DNA from: Thermoplasmata archaeon
GTDB lineage: Archaea > Thermoplasmatota > Penumbrarchaeia > JAEHCK01
NCBI GenBank assembly: GCA_020696345.1
Contig: JAEHCK010000001.1
Coordinates: 1-64,000 of the forward strand
Reading direction: 5' to 3'
DNA length: 64,000 bases
Translations under genes and position numbers: made by a program
The notes under the pieces: generated by a model
Seen by the model: the letters and a program-made list of their open reading frames with translations, nothing else
Told to the model about the DNA's origin: nothing
Database searches by the model: none
In this document: piece by piece, positions 53,619 through 63,283 of the stretch
How positions within the stretch are numbered: position 1 is the first letter of the stretch
Layout: each line of letters begins with the position of its first letter

Positions 53619-56600
53619 TCACACCCCCTTCTTAATATTACAGAGGCATACTTTTGTCTCGGGTATATTTGCATGATAATCCACTGCATCTATTGTCAGA
53701 TCGTTTGCCGATGGACCCGTACTGAGTCCCTTGAAGCCCCAGTGCCAAGGCATTGCGACCTCATGAACTGTTTTGCCGTCCACGGTAAATGGTTTCAACC
53801 GGCCGGTGACCGATGCTTTGACCTGCACACTCGCTCGTGCCGATTCTACTGTAATCATCTCTCCCGATGTGATTCCCAGCTCGCTAGCAAGTTCTTTGCT
53901 GATCTCAAGGAAACATTCGGGGTGGCACTGGATCAACCAAGGCACGTTCCTGGTCATTGCTCCGGCCTGCATGTGCTCTGTCACCCTGAAGGTTGTCATA
54001 ACATACGGATATTTAGATACATCACCTTTCACCACAGCATCATAGCCAAGAGCGGTGAACTTCTCATCGTACCATACGGTTGGGAATTCAGTTGCCAAAG
54101 ATGCAACAGGCGCCTCTACCGGTTCGTTGTGTAGCGGCATGCCCCAGTACAATGGATGCTTTTCCTTATCAGCTGCGCCAAACCGTGTTTCCGCATCTGC
54201 ACGATTGAACCTCGGTTTGGACCATATAGATGCCCGATCAAGACCAAGCCATACATGGTCCGTGGAAGCCCACCAATTGAAGAAGGTACTTACACCCGGG
54301 TTTTCTTCGGTTATATCGTAGAGGACACGCTGGTTCAACATCCATGACCATGCCCAGTTCTTCCACAGTGTTTTATCCTCGGTTGACTGTACCCTGCTGC
54401 GGCGGGCGGCCAAGATCGCATCCAAACCGGTCTTCGTGGAGTCATACGATTTTTTATGAAGTATGTTCGCTGCTGGCTGTGATGTTTTACGACCACGACT
54501 CGTATTTACACCATCATCAAGCACATCAGCACCCATCTCACGATAGGTCATCATAGCGGTCTTCTCAAGCCAGTCATCATTAATGGTCTCAGTGCCGGTA
54601 TAGGGTTTATAGATAGTCGGCCAACATTCGTCGACTTTTACATTCAAGTCAGTACCTACATTATCTGCCATGAATTTTTCTGACGGCGTCTTCATTCCGG
54701 TTTCTCGTATTTTATGGAATAACTTGGTCAAGAACTCGACCTCGGGCATGTTCTTGGTATCGGGGTCGGTATTTGGCGGATCAATTGCCTTTGTACGCCA
54801 CTGAACCCAGCGGCCGCTGTTTGTGATGGTTCCATAGCGCTCGGTTGGGAATGTCGCGGGTAATAACAGATCGGCGAAATGTGCGGTCTCATGGTCGAAG
54901 TTCTCGTAGACCACCAGGAATTCACAGGCAGCTAAAGAGTCTCTTATCTTGCTAGAATTTGCAGTACTTACTGCATTATTCTCACCAAAAATGAATCCAA
55001 CCTTATAACCGCCATTCAGCATCTTGCGGAATAGCTGGATGGTTGCATTACCACTTCCCACCGGTAGATCGCAGATCGCAGGCTCATTATCCGGGTCAGT
55101 ACCCGGAGATGTACCTAAGAATAATCCCCAGTTATACTCCAAAGAGTTCCAGGTGGGGAAGTGCCGTGAATCCCATTGTTTTGTTTTCACAGTAAGATCA
55201 TCAGGATATGTCGTACCACCGGAAACACCACCAAGGTCGTCAGCGTTCGAGTTCTTCCATTTCTGGTACCTGCGCACATCACCCATGTTTCTCGGGAAAC
55301 CGCGGTAGCCCATGACATAATGTGATAACAGGTTCATGTCGGTTGAGCCTTGTACATTACTGATGCCTCGAAGTGCATTAACACCACCGCCGGGTCTGCC
55401 GATGTTTCCGAGCAGCAACTGAAGCATTGCATAAGCCCTGATGCCATATGTGGCATTAGTGTGCTGGGTAGTGCCCATGGAATACATGATAGTCCCGGGA
55501 ACAAGATCGGTATGGCCTTCAGTATATAGATCACATACTTCCACGAAGGTTGCTTCTTCAATTCCTGTAATTCGCGAAACTTCTTTGGCGGTGTAATCTT
55601 CGGTCAATTCCTTTAGTTGTTGTAAGACTGAGCCGGCGTCGTCCAACCCAACATCTGCGATCGTGGTAGAACTGTTTTCAATGATCTCAGAATACTTGTA
55701 AGGTGCGTTTGTTCGATCTTTTAGGAAGGCTTCATTCAATCGCTCAGGTTTTTCATGGAGTACATATCTCATCAAACCCATGAAGATCGCGGCCTGTGTG
55801 CCGGACCTGAATCGTGCGAATAGATTGGCACGTGATGCGGTTCTGGTGTACCTTGGATCCAAAACGATGATCTTGGCACCTTGATCTACTGCCTTCTGAA
55901 CATGATGGAAGCTTATTGGGTGGTTCTCCGCTGCATTGCTGCCGATGATAAGAATTCGCCGGGCGTTGGCAATATCTGTGAAGTGGTTCGTCATGGCACC
56001 GAAACCGAATGTGGACCCTAATCCTGCAACTGTCGATGCATGGCATTTACGTGCCTGGTGCTCGTTCTCGGATGAACCCAATAACGAGATGATCTTCTTT
56101 GATAAATAGCACTCTTCGTTATTGAAATATGATGACCCATGCATGGCGATATTATGGTCGATACCTACACTGTAATAATTGGTGACTGTTTTCTCTTCAG
56201 GTGTACCCGCGTTTAGAACCTCATCATGGTCAATATCAAGGGCATCCATTGCAGCCTTGACCTTATCGGCAATTGTGGTAAATGCTTCATCCCAGGTGAT
56301 CTCTGCCCAACCAGGGTCAATATTCTGCCCCTTCGAACCAGCTGTCCGTTTCATGGGTTTTGTTATCCGCTGTTTGCTGTTGACCAGCTGCAGATATCCG
56401 TTTGCTTTACTACACAATGTACCTTCGTTTATCGGACAATCGGGATCGCCGTCCATATCAATTGCTTTCTTGGCATCATTAGTATAGACGATAATCTGGC
56501 ACCCGCCGGCACAATATGGACAAATTGTACTATATTTATTTTTCTCCTCAACTTCCAATTTCTCGGTCATTTCCCAGAGATATACACTATCTTCTGTGCC

Positions 56601-56723
56601 CTGTGCACGTGCAATCAAAACTCCCCGTAGTTTGGAAAAACCCCAGGAAAATGCGGTGACACCTGCCACTGCACCTGCGGTCACACCTATAAATGTTCTT
56701 CTTGACATTTTTGTATTTATCAT
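53619..56723 (-). CDS. fdnG: Tat-exported molybdopterin oxidoreductase, formate dehydrogenase type
   Basis: A 1034-residue catalytic subunit. The Tat signal is MSRRTFIGVTAGAVAGVTAF. The 4Fe cluster motif is CPYCAGGC with a later LCSKA. The active-site region reads ARKCHASTVAGL, with Cys where FdnG has selenocysteine, followed by GFGAMTNHFTDIANARRILI, very like FdnG. Length matches FdnG (1015). The start at 56723 has GGAGGC upstream; the frame open to 56807 is not used. Oxidises formate, with electrons passed to the next subunit. The cytochrome b subunit FdnI is missing; the linked cytochrome c or anchor may replace it. Confidence 0.9.
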   Translation of the reverse strand: MINTKMSRRTFIGVTAGAVAGVTAFSWGFSKLRGVLIARAQGTEDSVYLWEMTEKLEVEEKNKYSTICPYCAGGCQIIVYTNDAKKAIDMDGDPDCPINEGTLCSKANGYLQLVNSKQRITKPMKRTAGSKGQNIDPGWAEITWDEAFTTIADKVKAAMDALDIDHDEVLNAGTPEEKTVTNYYSVGIDHNIAMHGSSYFNNEECYLSKKIISLLGSSENEHQARKCHASTVAGLGSTFGFGAMTNHFTDIANARRILIIGSNAAENHPISFHHVQKAVDQGAKIIVLDPRYTRTASRANLFARFRSGTQAAIFMGLMRYVLHEKPERLNEAFLKDRTNAPYKYSEIIENSSTTIADVGLDDAGSVLQQLKELTEDYTAKEVSRITGIEEATFVEVCDLYTEGHTDLVPGTIMYSMGTTQHTNATYGIRAYAMLQLLLGNIGRPGGGVNALRGISNVQGSTDMNLLSHYVMGYRGFPRNMGDVRRYQKWKNSNADDLGGVSGGTTYPDDLTVKTKQWDSRHFPTWNSLEYNWGLFLGTSPGTDPDNEPAICDLPVGSGNATIQLFRKMLNGGYKVGFIFGENNAVSTANSSKIRDSLAACEFLVVYENFDHETAHFADLLLPATFPTERYGTITNSGRWVQWRTKAIDPPNTDPDTKNMPEVEFLTKLFHKIRETGMKTPSEKFMADNVGTDLNVKVDECWPTIYKPYTGTETINDDWLEKTAMMTYREMGADVLDDGVNTSRGRKTSQPAANILHKKSYDSTKTGLDAILAARRSRVQSTEDKTLWKNWAWSWMLNQRVLYDITEENPGVSTFFNWWASTDHVWLGLDRASIWSKPRFNRADAETRFGAADKEKHPLYWGMPLHNEPVEAPVASLATEFPTVWYDEKFTALGYDAVVKGDVSKYPYVMTTFRVTEHMQAGAMTRNVPWLIQCHPECFLEISKELASELGITSGEMITVESARASVQVKASVTGRLKPFTVDGKTVHEVAMPWHWGFKGLSTGPSANDLTIDAVDYHANIPETKVCLCNIKKGV

Positions 56724-57395
56724 ACCTAAGCCTCCATTACAATATTCCGTGTTCGATATATGCATTTGTTCAGGTCCAGAACAACAGCACTTTCGTATGT
56801 TTCTCAAATAGATCTAGCTATCCTGCATCCTGAACGAAACTTTTTATAGATTTATTAACCATTTCCCTACTATATTTTAGGGTATTATGATTTGTCTATT
56901 TAAGAGTTTCTGGCAAAGGATTTTTTTATATGTTTTATTGTTAATTAGTTATCAATTAACAAATGCTAGGATATAGATCATGACCTATAGATGATAGGTT
57001 GCACATTATATTTAGGTGACTATAGACTATAGGCAACAGCCTATGAAATATAATCGATAAACTATAGGTTATAAGTTATGGGCTGCAGGCCACGGTTGTA
57101 GGGCTTGGTTTATTGGCCAAAGGTTAAAGTAATTGGAAATTTTAAAATATCTAACCCAAAGGAAAAGGTAAACTAGAACAATTTGTTGGCACAAATTATT
57201 CAGCATTGAAAAACTCTTCGACTTTTTCAAAGCTTCATTAATTTTCTGGCGAAAATTATCTCGAGCTAAGAATTCTTATATTAAATAACACTAAGTTAAG
57301 AATTCTTACCCAGCTAAAAGGCAAAATGTAAAAGTTAAAAGTTCTGATCACTTTTAAGATTTAACTTTTAAAATTTGACTTTAAAAAAAAATGTG
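56724..57395. other. Intergenic region
   Basis: Upstream of the formate dehydrogenase genes. Contains A/T-rich promoter-like DNA (ACTATATTTTAGGG near 56870), a B-prime hairpin element (57225-57340) and a gene-end hairpin (57382 onward). A stretch near 56980-57110 with repeated TATAGG/ATAGGTT words is low complexity. Confidence 0.5.
57225..57340 (+). repeat. B-prime hairpin element, copy 4
   Basis: AATTTTCTGGCGAAAATTAT, CTCGAGCTAAGAATTCTTAT, then GTTAAGAATTCTTACCCAGC. The most diverged copy. Confidence 0.55.
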
Positions 57396-57430
57396 TCAAT
57401 CATTATTCTTTTTGCGAAGCATTTTTTTTA
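57382..57430. terminator. Gene-end hairpin family member
   Basis: AAAAAAAAATGTGTCAATCA, then TTGCGAAGCATTTTTTTTAT. It covers the stop of the small Tat protein, encoding its last residues (MLRKKNND). Confidence 0.5.
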
Positions 57431-57620
57431 TCTTTCTCTGTTTGAGCTTTTTCACTGCTATTTTTTTGGGTTTGAAATCGAACTTAACGGGTGGGGTGCC
57501 TATGATCTCACCTAATGTAGCGATACCGCCAAATCTTAAAAAGTCGCGTCGAGAAAGATCTCTTTCGGATTTTTCCTTTTTTTCCTTATTTTTTTCATCG
57601 TTACCCGATTCTTTTTCCAT
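57396..57620 (-). CDS. Small protein with Tat motif (74 aa)
   Basis: A 74-residue, lysine-rich protein with a clear twin-arginine motif LSRRDFLRFGGIATLGEI (about 21-40) but a weak hydrophobic core and a basic rest (KKIAVKKLKQRKIKKML). There are no cysteines, so it is not a Tat-exported cofactor protein. It ends the prenyl-gene cluster on the minus strand, and TatC/TatA are encoded 5 kb away. It could be a Tat substrate, a truncated iron-sulfur subunit signal, or a chaperone-like leader. Confidence 0.6.
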   Translation of the reverse strand: MEKESGNDEKNKEKKEKSERDLSRRDFLRFGGIATLGEIIGTPPVKFDFKPKKIAVKKLKQRKIKKMLRKKNND

Positions 57621-57732
57621 TAATATTCCTACCCCGTCATTTCAATTTTATATTGCATTTGCCCTGAAACCTGAGATCGATAATTGTATTGAACATTATA
57701 TTCATAATATTTGAAATTATTTATATATATTA

Positions 57733-58725
57733 TCAATAATATCCAAACATCCTGGAAACAAAAAAGGATATGCATAGTAAAATTCCAGTTAAAATCGTGA
57801 TCAGAATTGTCAATGCATTTGCAGGTATGAGTTTTTGAGTATCATTATAATATTTATTTGCAGTAGTAATAGCCTTATATGCAACTGGAATAGTGCATAA
57901 TACAACTAATGAGATCATCGGAAGCAACTTGAATAGAATTGCAAAGATAGTAATGCTATACGTGAAAATCAACAGTGCCATAAATCCGTATGTCGCTCTT
58001 CTTTTACCCAGTCTGACCACGATCGTGATCTTTCCCGATCTTTTGTCGGCGTTATAATCTGGAAATTCATTGATCCATAATATAGTTGTACCTAAAATGC
58101 CCATTATTAATCCTGCTATGAAAGGCTCCAATGCAAATCGTTGAACCTGGACAAAGTATGCACCAAGAACAATTATTGGTCCGAAATTGAACCCGGCAAT
58201 GATCTCACCTACCCTGCGAGAGACCAGATTGATCCGTGGCTCGGTATAGAAATATCCGCAAAATACACCGATAACCCCAAGCAAAAGCACAGGCCAGCCG
58301 CGAAGATAGACCAGATAGAATCCGATCATTATGCCGATTAACGCAAATAAAATTGCACCATGATACACGCTCTTTGGCTTCAGACCACCATCTTGGATCA
58401 CCCGACTCCCACCTGTGAACGGTGTTAGATCTCGATTAATATTATCCGTACCTGTCTTATAATCAAAATAATCGTTCACCACATTGGTACCCATATGAAT
58501 GAACAATACACCAAATAATGTTAAAACGAATAGATACCAATCAAAGATATTATTGATCGACCAGGCAACAACTGTGCCCAGAATTACCAGAATTATGCCT
58601 AATAACAAAAACGGGATCCTTATTTCCTTGAGCCATATATTTATCACAGAGCTTTCCTCTTGCTCTATTGGTTCTTTTGATCCCTTGGTTCTTTTTGTTT
58701 TATCAACGGCTATCGACATCACCAA
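57733..58725 (-). CDS. menA: UbiA-family prenyltransferase (MenA-like)
   Basis: A 330-residue membrane protein with about eight helices and both Asp motifs of UbiA: NDYFDYKTGTD and NEFPDYNADKRSGK. The first motif with GGSRVIQDGGL and FPDYNAD matches MenA, which attaches the isoprenoid chain to 1,4-dihydroxy-2-naphthoate. The start TTG at 58725 has GGAG eight bases before it, and ATG at 58719 is the alternative. It follows another UbiA gene by 16 bases. Likely menaquinone synthesis. Confidence 0.85.
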   Translation of the reverse strand: MVMSIAVDKTKRTKGSKEPIEQEESSVINIWLKEIRIPFLLLGIILVILGTVVAWSINNIFDWYLFVLTLFGVLFIHMGTNVVNDYFDYKTGTDNINRDLTPFTGGSRVIQDGGLKPKSVYHGAILFALIGIMIGFYLVYLRGWPVLLLGVIGVFCGYFYTEPRINLVSRRVGEIIAGFNFGPIIVLGAYFVQVQRFALEPFIAGLIMGILGTTILWINEFPDYNADKRSGKITIVVRLGKRRATYGFMALLIFTYSITIFAILFKLLPMISLVVLCTIPVAYKAITTANKYYNDTQKLIPANALTILITILTGILLCISFFVSRMFGYY

Positions 58726-58741
58726 AATTTAATCTCCTACC

Positions 58742-59677
58742 TCAGATCTTCCAAACTCCTGTGTGGAGTAATAAATATAAGAAGGTACCAATAATATTTA
58801 GAAGTCCCACTACTAAAGTACCGGCAATAATGTTCTGTGATGTAGGGGTCTTGAAAAATAACCAGTAAATTGGGATCTGCATTGCGAAAACCGGCCAGAT
58901 CTTCAACATGATCTCACGCGTGATGAGATAATTGAAATATCCCTCCAAAATTCCCAAGCCAACTGCAAAAATAATCAATACCATTCCCAACAACATTGTA
59001 TTCTTCTTACCATAGATAACTGCCAGCGATCTTATCCCCATGGCCTTATCTGCTTCGTAATCACGAATAACGGTTGGTATGTACAATCCACCTATGACAA
59101 AAGATACTGGGATTAAATATAAAATAGGGAATTCCAATATTGGCCTGGCCAATGACCAACCTGCCAGAGGACAAATTACGCCAAAACCGACCATATTCAC
59201 TAATAGATCCATACCACCCATGCTTTTTAGTCTGGTTGTCGGGTGAGAATAAACCACCGCTAGAAATAATAATATTAATATGAATACTACAAACACGTAT
59301 GATACTACATAGGCGATAATTATACTCATAAGGGCAAAAGTTATCGCAACATTATAAGCGGTTTTAGGCTCGATCAGACCTCTGATCAACGGTGAATCTT
59401 TCTTAAGTGGATTGATCACATCGGTTTCAATGTCACAATATTCATTATATATTAACGTAAAGCCACCCACTAGCGGGCCGATGACGATTATACCAATTAT
59501 AACTTGCGGGCTGGGGATCATAGTAAGTGAGGCAATTGTCCATCCAAGCATAAGAGTGCCGATCGATAAAACCGTAAATTGAAGTCTTGTTAAATAAAAA
59601 ATATAATAACCTACTCGAAAATCATAGCCAAATAACTCGGACAACATCCTTTTTTCGGTTTTTTTTCTCTTTTTCAT
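58742..59677 (-). CDS. UbiA-family prenyltransferase 2
   Basis: A 311-residue membrane protein with NEYCDIETDVINPLKKDSPL and RDYEADKAMGIRSLAVIYGK as the two Asp motifs, and about nine helices. This pattern fits chlorophyll-synthase-like or digeranylgeranylglyceryl-phosphate synthase types; the substrate cannot be set from motifs. AAGGAGA is seven bases before the ATG. It sits in a row with the geranylgeranyl reductase and MenA-like genes, so lipid or quinone tail synthesis is inferred. Confidence 0.85.
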   Translation of the reverse strand: MKKRKKTEKRMLSELFGYDFRVGYYIFYLTRLQFTVLSIGTLMLGWTIASLTMIPSPQVIIGIIVIGPLVGGFTLIYNEYCDIETDVINPLKKDSPLIRGLIEPKTAYNVAITFALMSIIIAYVVSYVFVVFILILLFLAVVYSHPTTRLKSMGGMDLLVNMVGFGVICPLAGWSLARPILEFPILYLIPVSFVIGGLYIPTVIRDYEADKAMGIRSLAVIYGKKNTMLLGMVLIIFAVGLGILEGYFNYLITREIMLKIWPVFAMQIPIYWLFFKTPTSQNIIAGTLVVGLLNIIGTFLYLLLHTGVWKI

Positions 59678-59704
59678 GAAATTCTCCTTGAGTTTATTAA
59701 ATAA

Positions 59705-60796
59705 TCACGGTGTAAATAATGATTTACATTTTACTGCCCGCTCCATGGTCTTTATTCCCATGATCTTCATTATAAATTCTAACATCTTATCATGCCCAAA
59801 GAACATATCTGCCATTTTCTTTGTTTGAACCGAGTTCTTCAATTCCGTTCCAACGGCGTTACGCCAGGCAGTCTCATATTTTTCTAACGAAGCCCCCAAG
59901 GTAATATGATCACCCACAACATTCCCGGCAATACGCCCACAGACCATTGCGATGGGGATACCTCCACCATTAGTGGCCATCACATGTCCTGCAGCATCAC
60001 CTACGATCAGGATATTATTTTTAACAGTTTTGGGGATTGGGCCGGAGATTGGAACCAAACCGGTTGTGGTAAATATCGGTTTTGCCTGTGAAGTGCAAAC
60101 CCGCGTCTTAAATTTATCCAGTAATTTACGAAGTGTACTGTTAACCACGCCCTTCTGTATACCCAAACCGATATTTGCAGTCTCCTTCTTAGGTATGATC
60201 CAGGCATAACCACCAGGCGCAACATTTCCAAAATACATTTTCACAACTGACCCGAAATCACCAGCGATCTCTTCACCTATACAGGGCGACAATATTTTAG
60301 GCTGCGATAACCCGGCTACACGGGCGATTTGTGAATGCGGGCCATCCGCGCCTATTATAACCTTGGCTTCTATCGACCCCTTGTTGGTTTTGATCTTTTT
60401 CCCGTTAAAACCGATTACTTTTGTATTGATCTTAATATCTGCCCCTGCCTCCACGGCCTTCACTGCCAGATGTCTGTCGTACATTCGACGTTCTATAGTA
60501 ATACCTTTCATCTCAAGCGTATACTGTCTCATTTTTGGTGTAACAAATTGGACAGCGTTGGTTTTTCGAGAAATGAACCGAGTTTCAATATCTAATAGCT
60601 CATCTAAATTTGGTACTTTTGTAAGTACATTTTTCAATTCTCCCAAGGTTGGTAAAAATTCGCCGCATTGGACAGGTATTCCAATGTCCTTTTTCTTATC
60701 AATTAACAATGTGTTCACACCTTTGAGTGCACAGTATCGTGCTGCGGTACTTCCTGCGGGGCCGGCACCAACTACAACCACATCATATTTTAACAT
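59705..60796 (-). CDS. Geranylgeranyl reductase family flavoprotein
   Basis: A 363-residue FAD protein. VVVGAGPAGSTAARYCALKG is the FAD-binding start, VQCGEFLP and GDAAGHVMATNGGGIPIAM are family motifs, and APGGYAWIIPK resembles the PxxYxWxFP substrate motif. It saturates double bonds of geranylgeranyl chains in archaeal lipids or quinones using a ferredoxin or NADPH donor. The ATG is preceded by AGGAGAG. It is one operon with the two UbiA genes. Confidence 0.9.
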   Translation of the reverse strand: MLKYDVVVVGAGPAGSTAARYCALKGVNTLLIDKKKDIGIPVQCGEFLPTLGELKNVLTKVPNLDELLDIETRFISRKTNAVQFVTPKMRQYTLEMKGITIERRMYDRHLAVKAVEAGADIKINTKVIGFNGKKIKTNKGSIEAKVIIGADGPHSQIARVAGLSQPKILSPCIGEEIAGDFGSVVKMYFGNVAPGGYAWIIPKKETANIGLGIQKGVVNSTLRKLLDKFKTRVCTSQAKPIFTTTGLVPISGPIPKTVKNNILIVGDAAGHVMATNGGGIPIAMVCGRIAGNVVGDHITLGASLEKYETAWRNAVGTELKNSVQTKKMADMFFGHDKMLEFIMKIMGIKTMERAVKCKSLFTP

Positions 60797-61006
60797 AGAG
60801 TATGATCTCTCCTAATAAGGCAGATCGTTTGTTAAGAACGAATGATTTCTCCAAATTAAGTGATAAACTTTCTAAGCCAATTCGAAAATTAATAACTGGA
60901 TTCTTACAGCCATAAATTTATTTTTAGTATTAAGATTTTTGTATCACTTCGAGAGCCAAGATGCAGCACAATATAATTAATTATGAGATGTTTCACCATC
61001 GAAATT

Positions 61007-61984
61007 TTAATATTTTCTTTTGACCACATATTCGGCTAAGGTCTCAAGCCTATCACGTTGTTTCGACTCGGGTAGAACTTGGAGATCTTCAATTGCTTTT
61101 CGTATGTACATTTCAGCTACATTTTGAGTATACTCGATGGCGTTATACTTTTTAAAGATCGCAACTGCTTCCAATACATCTACTTCGGTCTTGTCATTTT
61201 TTAGAATGATAGCACTTAACCGTTCTTTATCTGTTCGTGAGCATTTCTTCAAGGTATAGATCGTCATAAGTGTCAATTTACCTTCAAGTATGTCCACACC
61301 TAAAGGTTTACCGATAGCACCTCTATCGCCAATAACATCAAGAATGTCATCTACCAATTGAAAAGCAACACCAAGATTGAGACCGTAATCACTAAGACCT
61401 TCAAGGTGCTCACTTTCACCACCACCCAAAAGCGCGCCTACCCTGGCACCGGCAGAGATGGGCATTGCAGTTTTACGCAATATTATTTCAAAATATGTAT
61501 TCTCCGAGAGATCGATATCTTTTATATGCTGGTTTTGTAGTATCTCACCCTCTGCAAGTTTGGTACAGGCATCGGCGGTAATTTTTACAACTTCTGCACC
61601 ATACTGACCACCAACACCAAAACCCTTAACAAAGAAGAAATCACCGGTAATTAATGCTGGAGTATTTCCAAATATTTTATTAACGGTCGAAAAACCTCGG
61701 CGGGTGGTGCCGCCGTCATTAATGTCATCATGAATTATTGTAGCATTATGTATAATTTCATAAGCGGCTGCGATAGGCATTACTTTTTTAATATCTTTAC
61801 CACCCACGGCTTTGAAGGATAATAAACATACCAGTGGGCGTATCTTTTTACCACCACTGTTTATTACATATAATGATATTTTTCTTAATAGTTGTTGATC
61901 TGTTGTTAATATCTTTTTTATCTCTTTTTCCACTAGGGTTAGTTCAGAATCAAAGTTCATGTCCATATTGTCAATTTTATCCAT
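61007..61984 (-). CDS. Trans-polyprenyl diphosphate synthase
   Basis: A 325-residue class-I synthase with FARM HDDINDGGTTRRG and SARM QLVDDILDVIGDRG, and KKIRPLVCLLS, HNATIIHDD and KTAMPISAGARVGA. The residue five before the first DD is alanine (NATIIHDD), as in long-chain synthases such as IspB, not the aromatic residue of classical GGPP synthases. It may make C30-C40 chains for a quinone or a GGPP for lipids. It is separated from the next gene by 210 bases. Confidence 0.9.
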   Translation of the reverse strand: MDKIDNMDMNFDSELTLVEKEIKKILTTDQQLLRKISLYVINSGGKKIRPLVCLLSFKAVGGKDIKKVMPIAAAYEIIHNATIIHDDINDGGTTRRGFSTVNKIFGNTPALITGDFFFVKGFGVGGQYGAEVVKITADACTKLAEGEILQNQHIKDIDLSENTYFEIILRKTAMPISAGARVGALLGGGESEHLEGLSDYGLNLGVAFQLVDDILDVIGDRGAIGKPLGVDILEGKLTLMTIYTLKKCSRTDKERLSAIILKNDKTEVDVLEAVAIFKKYNAIEYTQNVAEMYIRKAIEDLQVLPESKQRDRLETLAEYVVKRKY

Positions 61985-62122
61985 TTTATCAATCTTGTCC
62001 CGATTTAAGTTTTAAACACCATATAATTCAATTAAATCTTAAGATTTTCTATGATGTTTTCCTATAATGATCTCCATGATGATCTCTGTTTGTTTTAAAT
62101 AGAATTTTCCGAAACATTTAAC

Positions 62123-62131
62123 ATTTATATA
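62123..62131 (+). promoter_or_regulatory. TATA box of tatC
   Basis: ATTTATATACTA about 50 bases before the TTG start, predicting transcription from near 62155. Confidence 0.4.
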
Positions 62132-62178
62132 CTATATTTCACAAATTCGTTCAAGAATAAATAACGGGGACTATTCAT

Positions 62179-63036
62179 TTGGTTAAGAAATTAAATTTTT
62201 GGGATCATTTAGAAGATTTACGCATACGGGTTATCAATATAGTGATAACTATTGCCACAATTTCGCTTTTTTGTTTCATGTTCGGCTTGAAGCAATATTC
62301 AATTTTCGGGTTTCAAATATGGTTACCATTAGAAGAATACAGGCTATTTGGCCAGAGTATGTTGCTTCCTGCCTTTGAATTCAAAGATAATATCGCAAGC
62401 ATGGTTTTTAGCATAATTAGGGACGATCTTATACCTAGCCATATTAAACTGATCATGGTTAAACCTGTTGATGCTATCATGGCCAACGTGCAAATCTCAT
62501 TATTTTTAGGTGTATTGATCGGTATGCCAATTATCGTGCAACAAATCGGCAAATTTATCTTTCCCGCACTTTACACACATGAGAAACGCATTTTTTTACG
62601 GACCATCGCACCAGCAACTTTCCTATTCATATTTGGTGCATTATTTGCTTATTACCTCATGATCCCATTTTTTATTGACTTCTTATACGGCTATGGTATA
62701 GCTATGGAGGCACAGACCTTCCTATCGATCAATGAATTTATTTCGTTTGTTCTTATTCTAATGCTTGGATTCGGTTTGATCTTTGAATTACCGGTTTTCA
62801 TGGCGGCTTTGACATTTTTCGGTGTGGTCAAACCAGAATTCTGGAAGACGCACTGGCGCATAGCGGTGGTTATCATGATCATTATTGGTGGATTCATTAC
62901 ACCCGACGCCAGTGGTATCACACAAATGATGGTCGCGGTTCCAATGATGATACTATATACGATCGGTTATTTCATTTCTGGTCATATTTATAAAAAGAAA
63001 GAAAAGGCCAAATTAGAAGAGGAAAAACAGGAATAG
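62179..63036 (+). CDS. tatC: Twin-arginine translocase subunit TatC
   Basis: A 285-residue protein with six helices; NFWDHLEDLRIRVIN is the family's N-terminal HLxELRxR motif, and FVLILMLGFGLIFELPVF, FWKTHWRIAVVIMIIIGGFI and TPDASGITQMMVAVPMMILY are typical. TatC recognises twin-arginine signals like those of the formate dehydrogenase subunit. The start is TTG with GGGGA upstream. The gene is separated by 247 bases from tatA. Confidence 0.95.
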   Translation: MVKKLNFWDHLEDLRIRVINIVITIATISLFCFMFGLKQYSIFGFQIWLPLEEYRLFGQSMLLPAFEFKDNIASMVFSIIRDDLIPSHIKLIMVKPVDAIMANVQISLFLGVLIGMPIIVQQIGKFIFPALYTHEKRIFLRTIAPATFLFIFGALFAYYLMIPFFIDFLYGYGIAMEAQTFLSINEFISFVLILMLGFGLIFELPVFMAALTFFGVVKPEFWKTHWRIAVVIMIIIGGFITPDASGITQMMVAVPMMILYTIGYFISGHIYKKKEKAKLEEEKQE

Positions 63037-63235
63037 AACACTGTTAAAATTTCGTTATCAATATATGTATATACACTAGTATTCATAGATCGTACATAAC
63101 CATTATTAATGGAATTATGGTTGTATTTCCATATAGCCATTGCAGATATAATTCCGAAAGCTTAATGTATAATGAATAGAATGTAGGATTGCTACGATTC
63201 AATAAATAATAATTAAACATAATTAGTAGGTTCTA

Positions 63236-63245
63236 TTTATATAAA
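63236..63245 (+). promoter_or_regulatory. TATA box of tatA
   Basis: TTTATATAAAG about 45 bases before the ATG at 63284, so tatA has its own promoter. Confidence 0.5.
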
Positions 63246-63283
63246 GTTAATAACCGAATATAAAAAAAATAGGAAGTAAAAAC

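Noticed and set aside
53773-56630. Several plus-strand frames over the formate dehydrogenase gene
   Set aside because: All lie opposite a strongly supported 1034-residue gene and have no motifs or start signals.
53619-56723. Selenocysteine codon in the catalytic subunit
   Set aside because: The active-site codon is a normal cysteine codon and no in-frame TGA is present.
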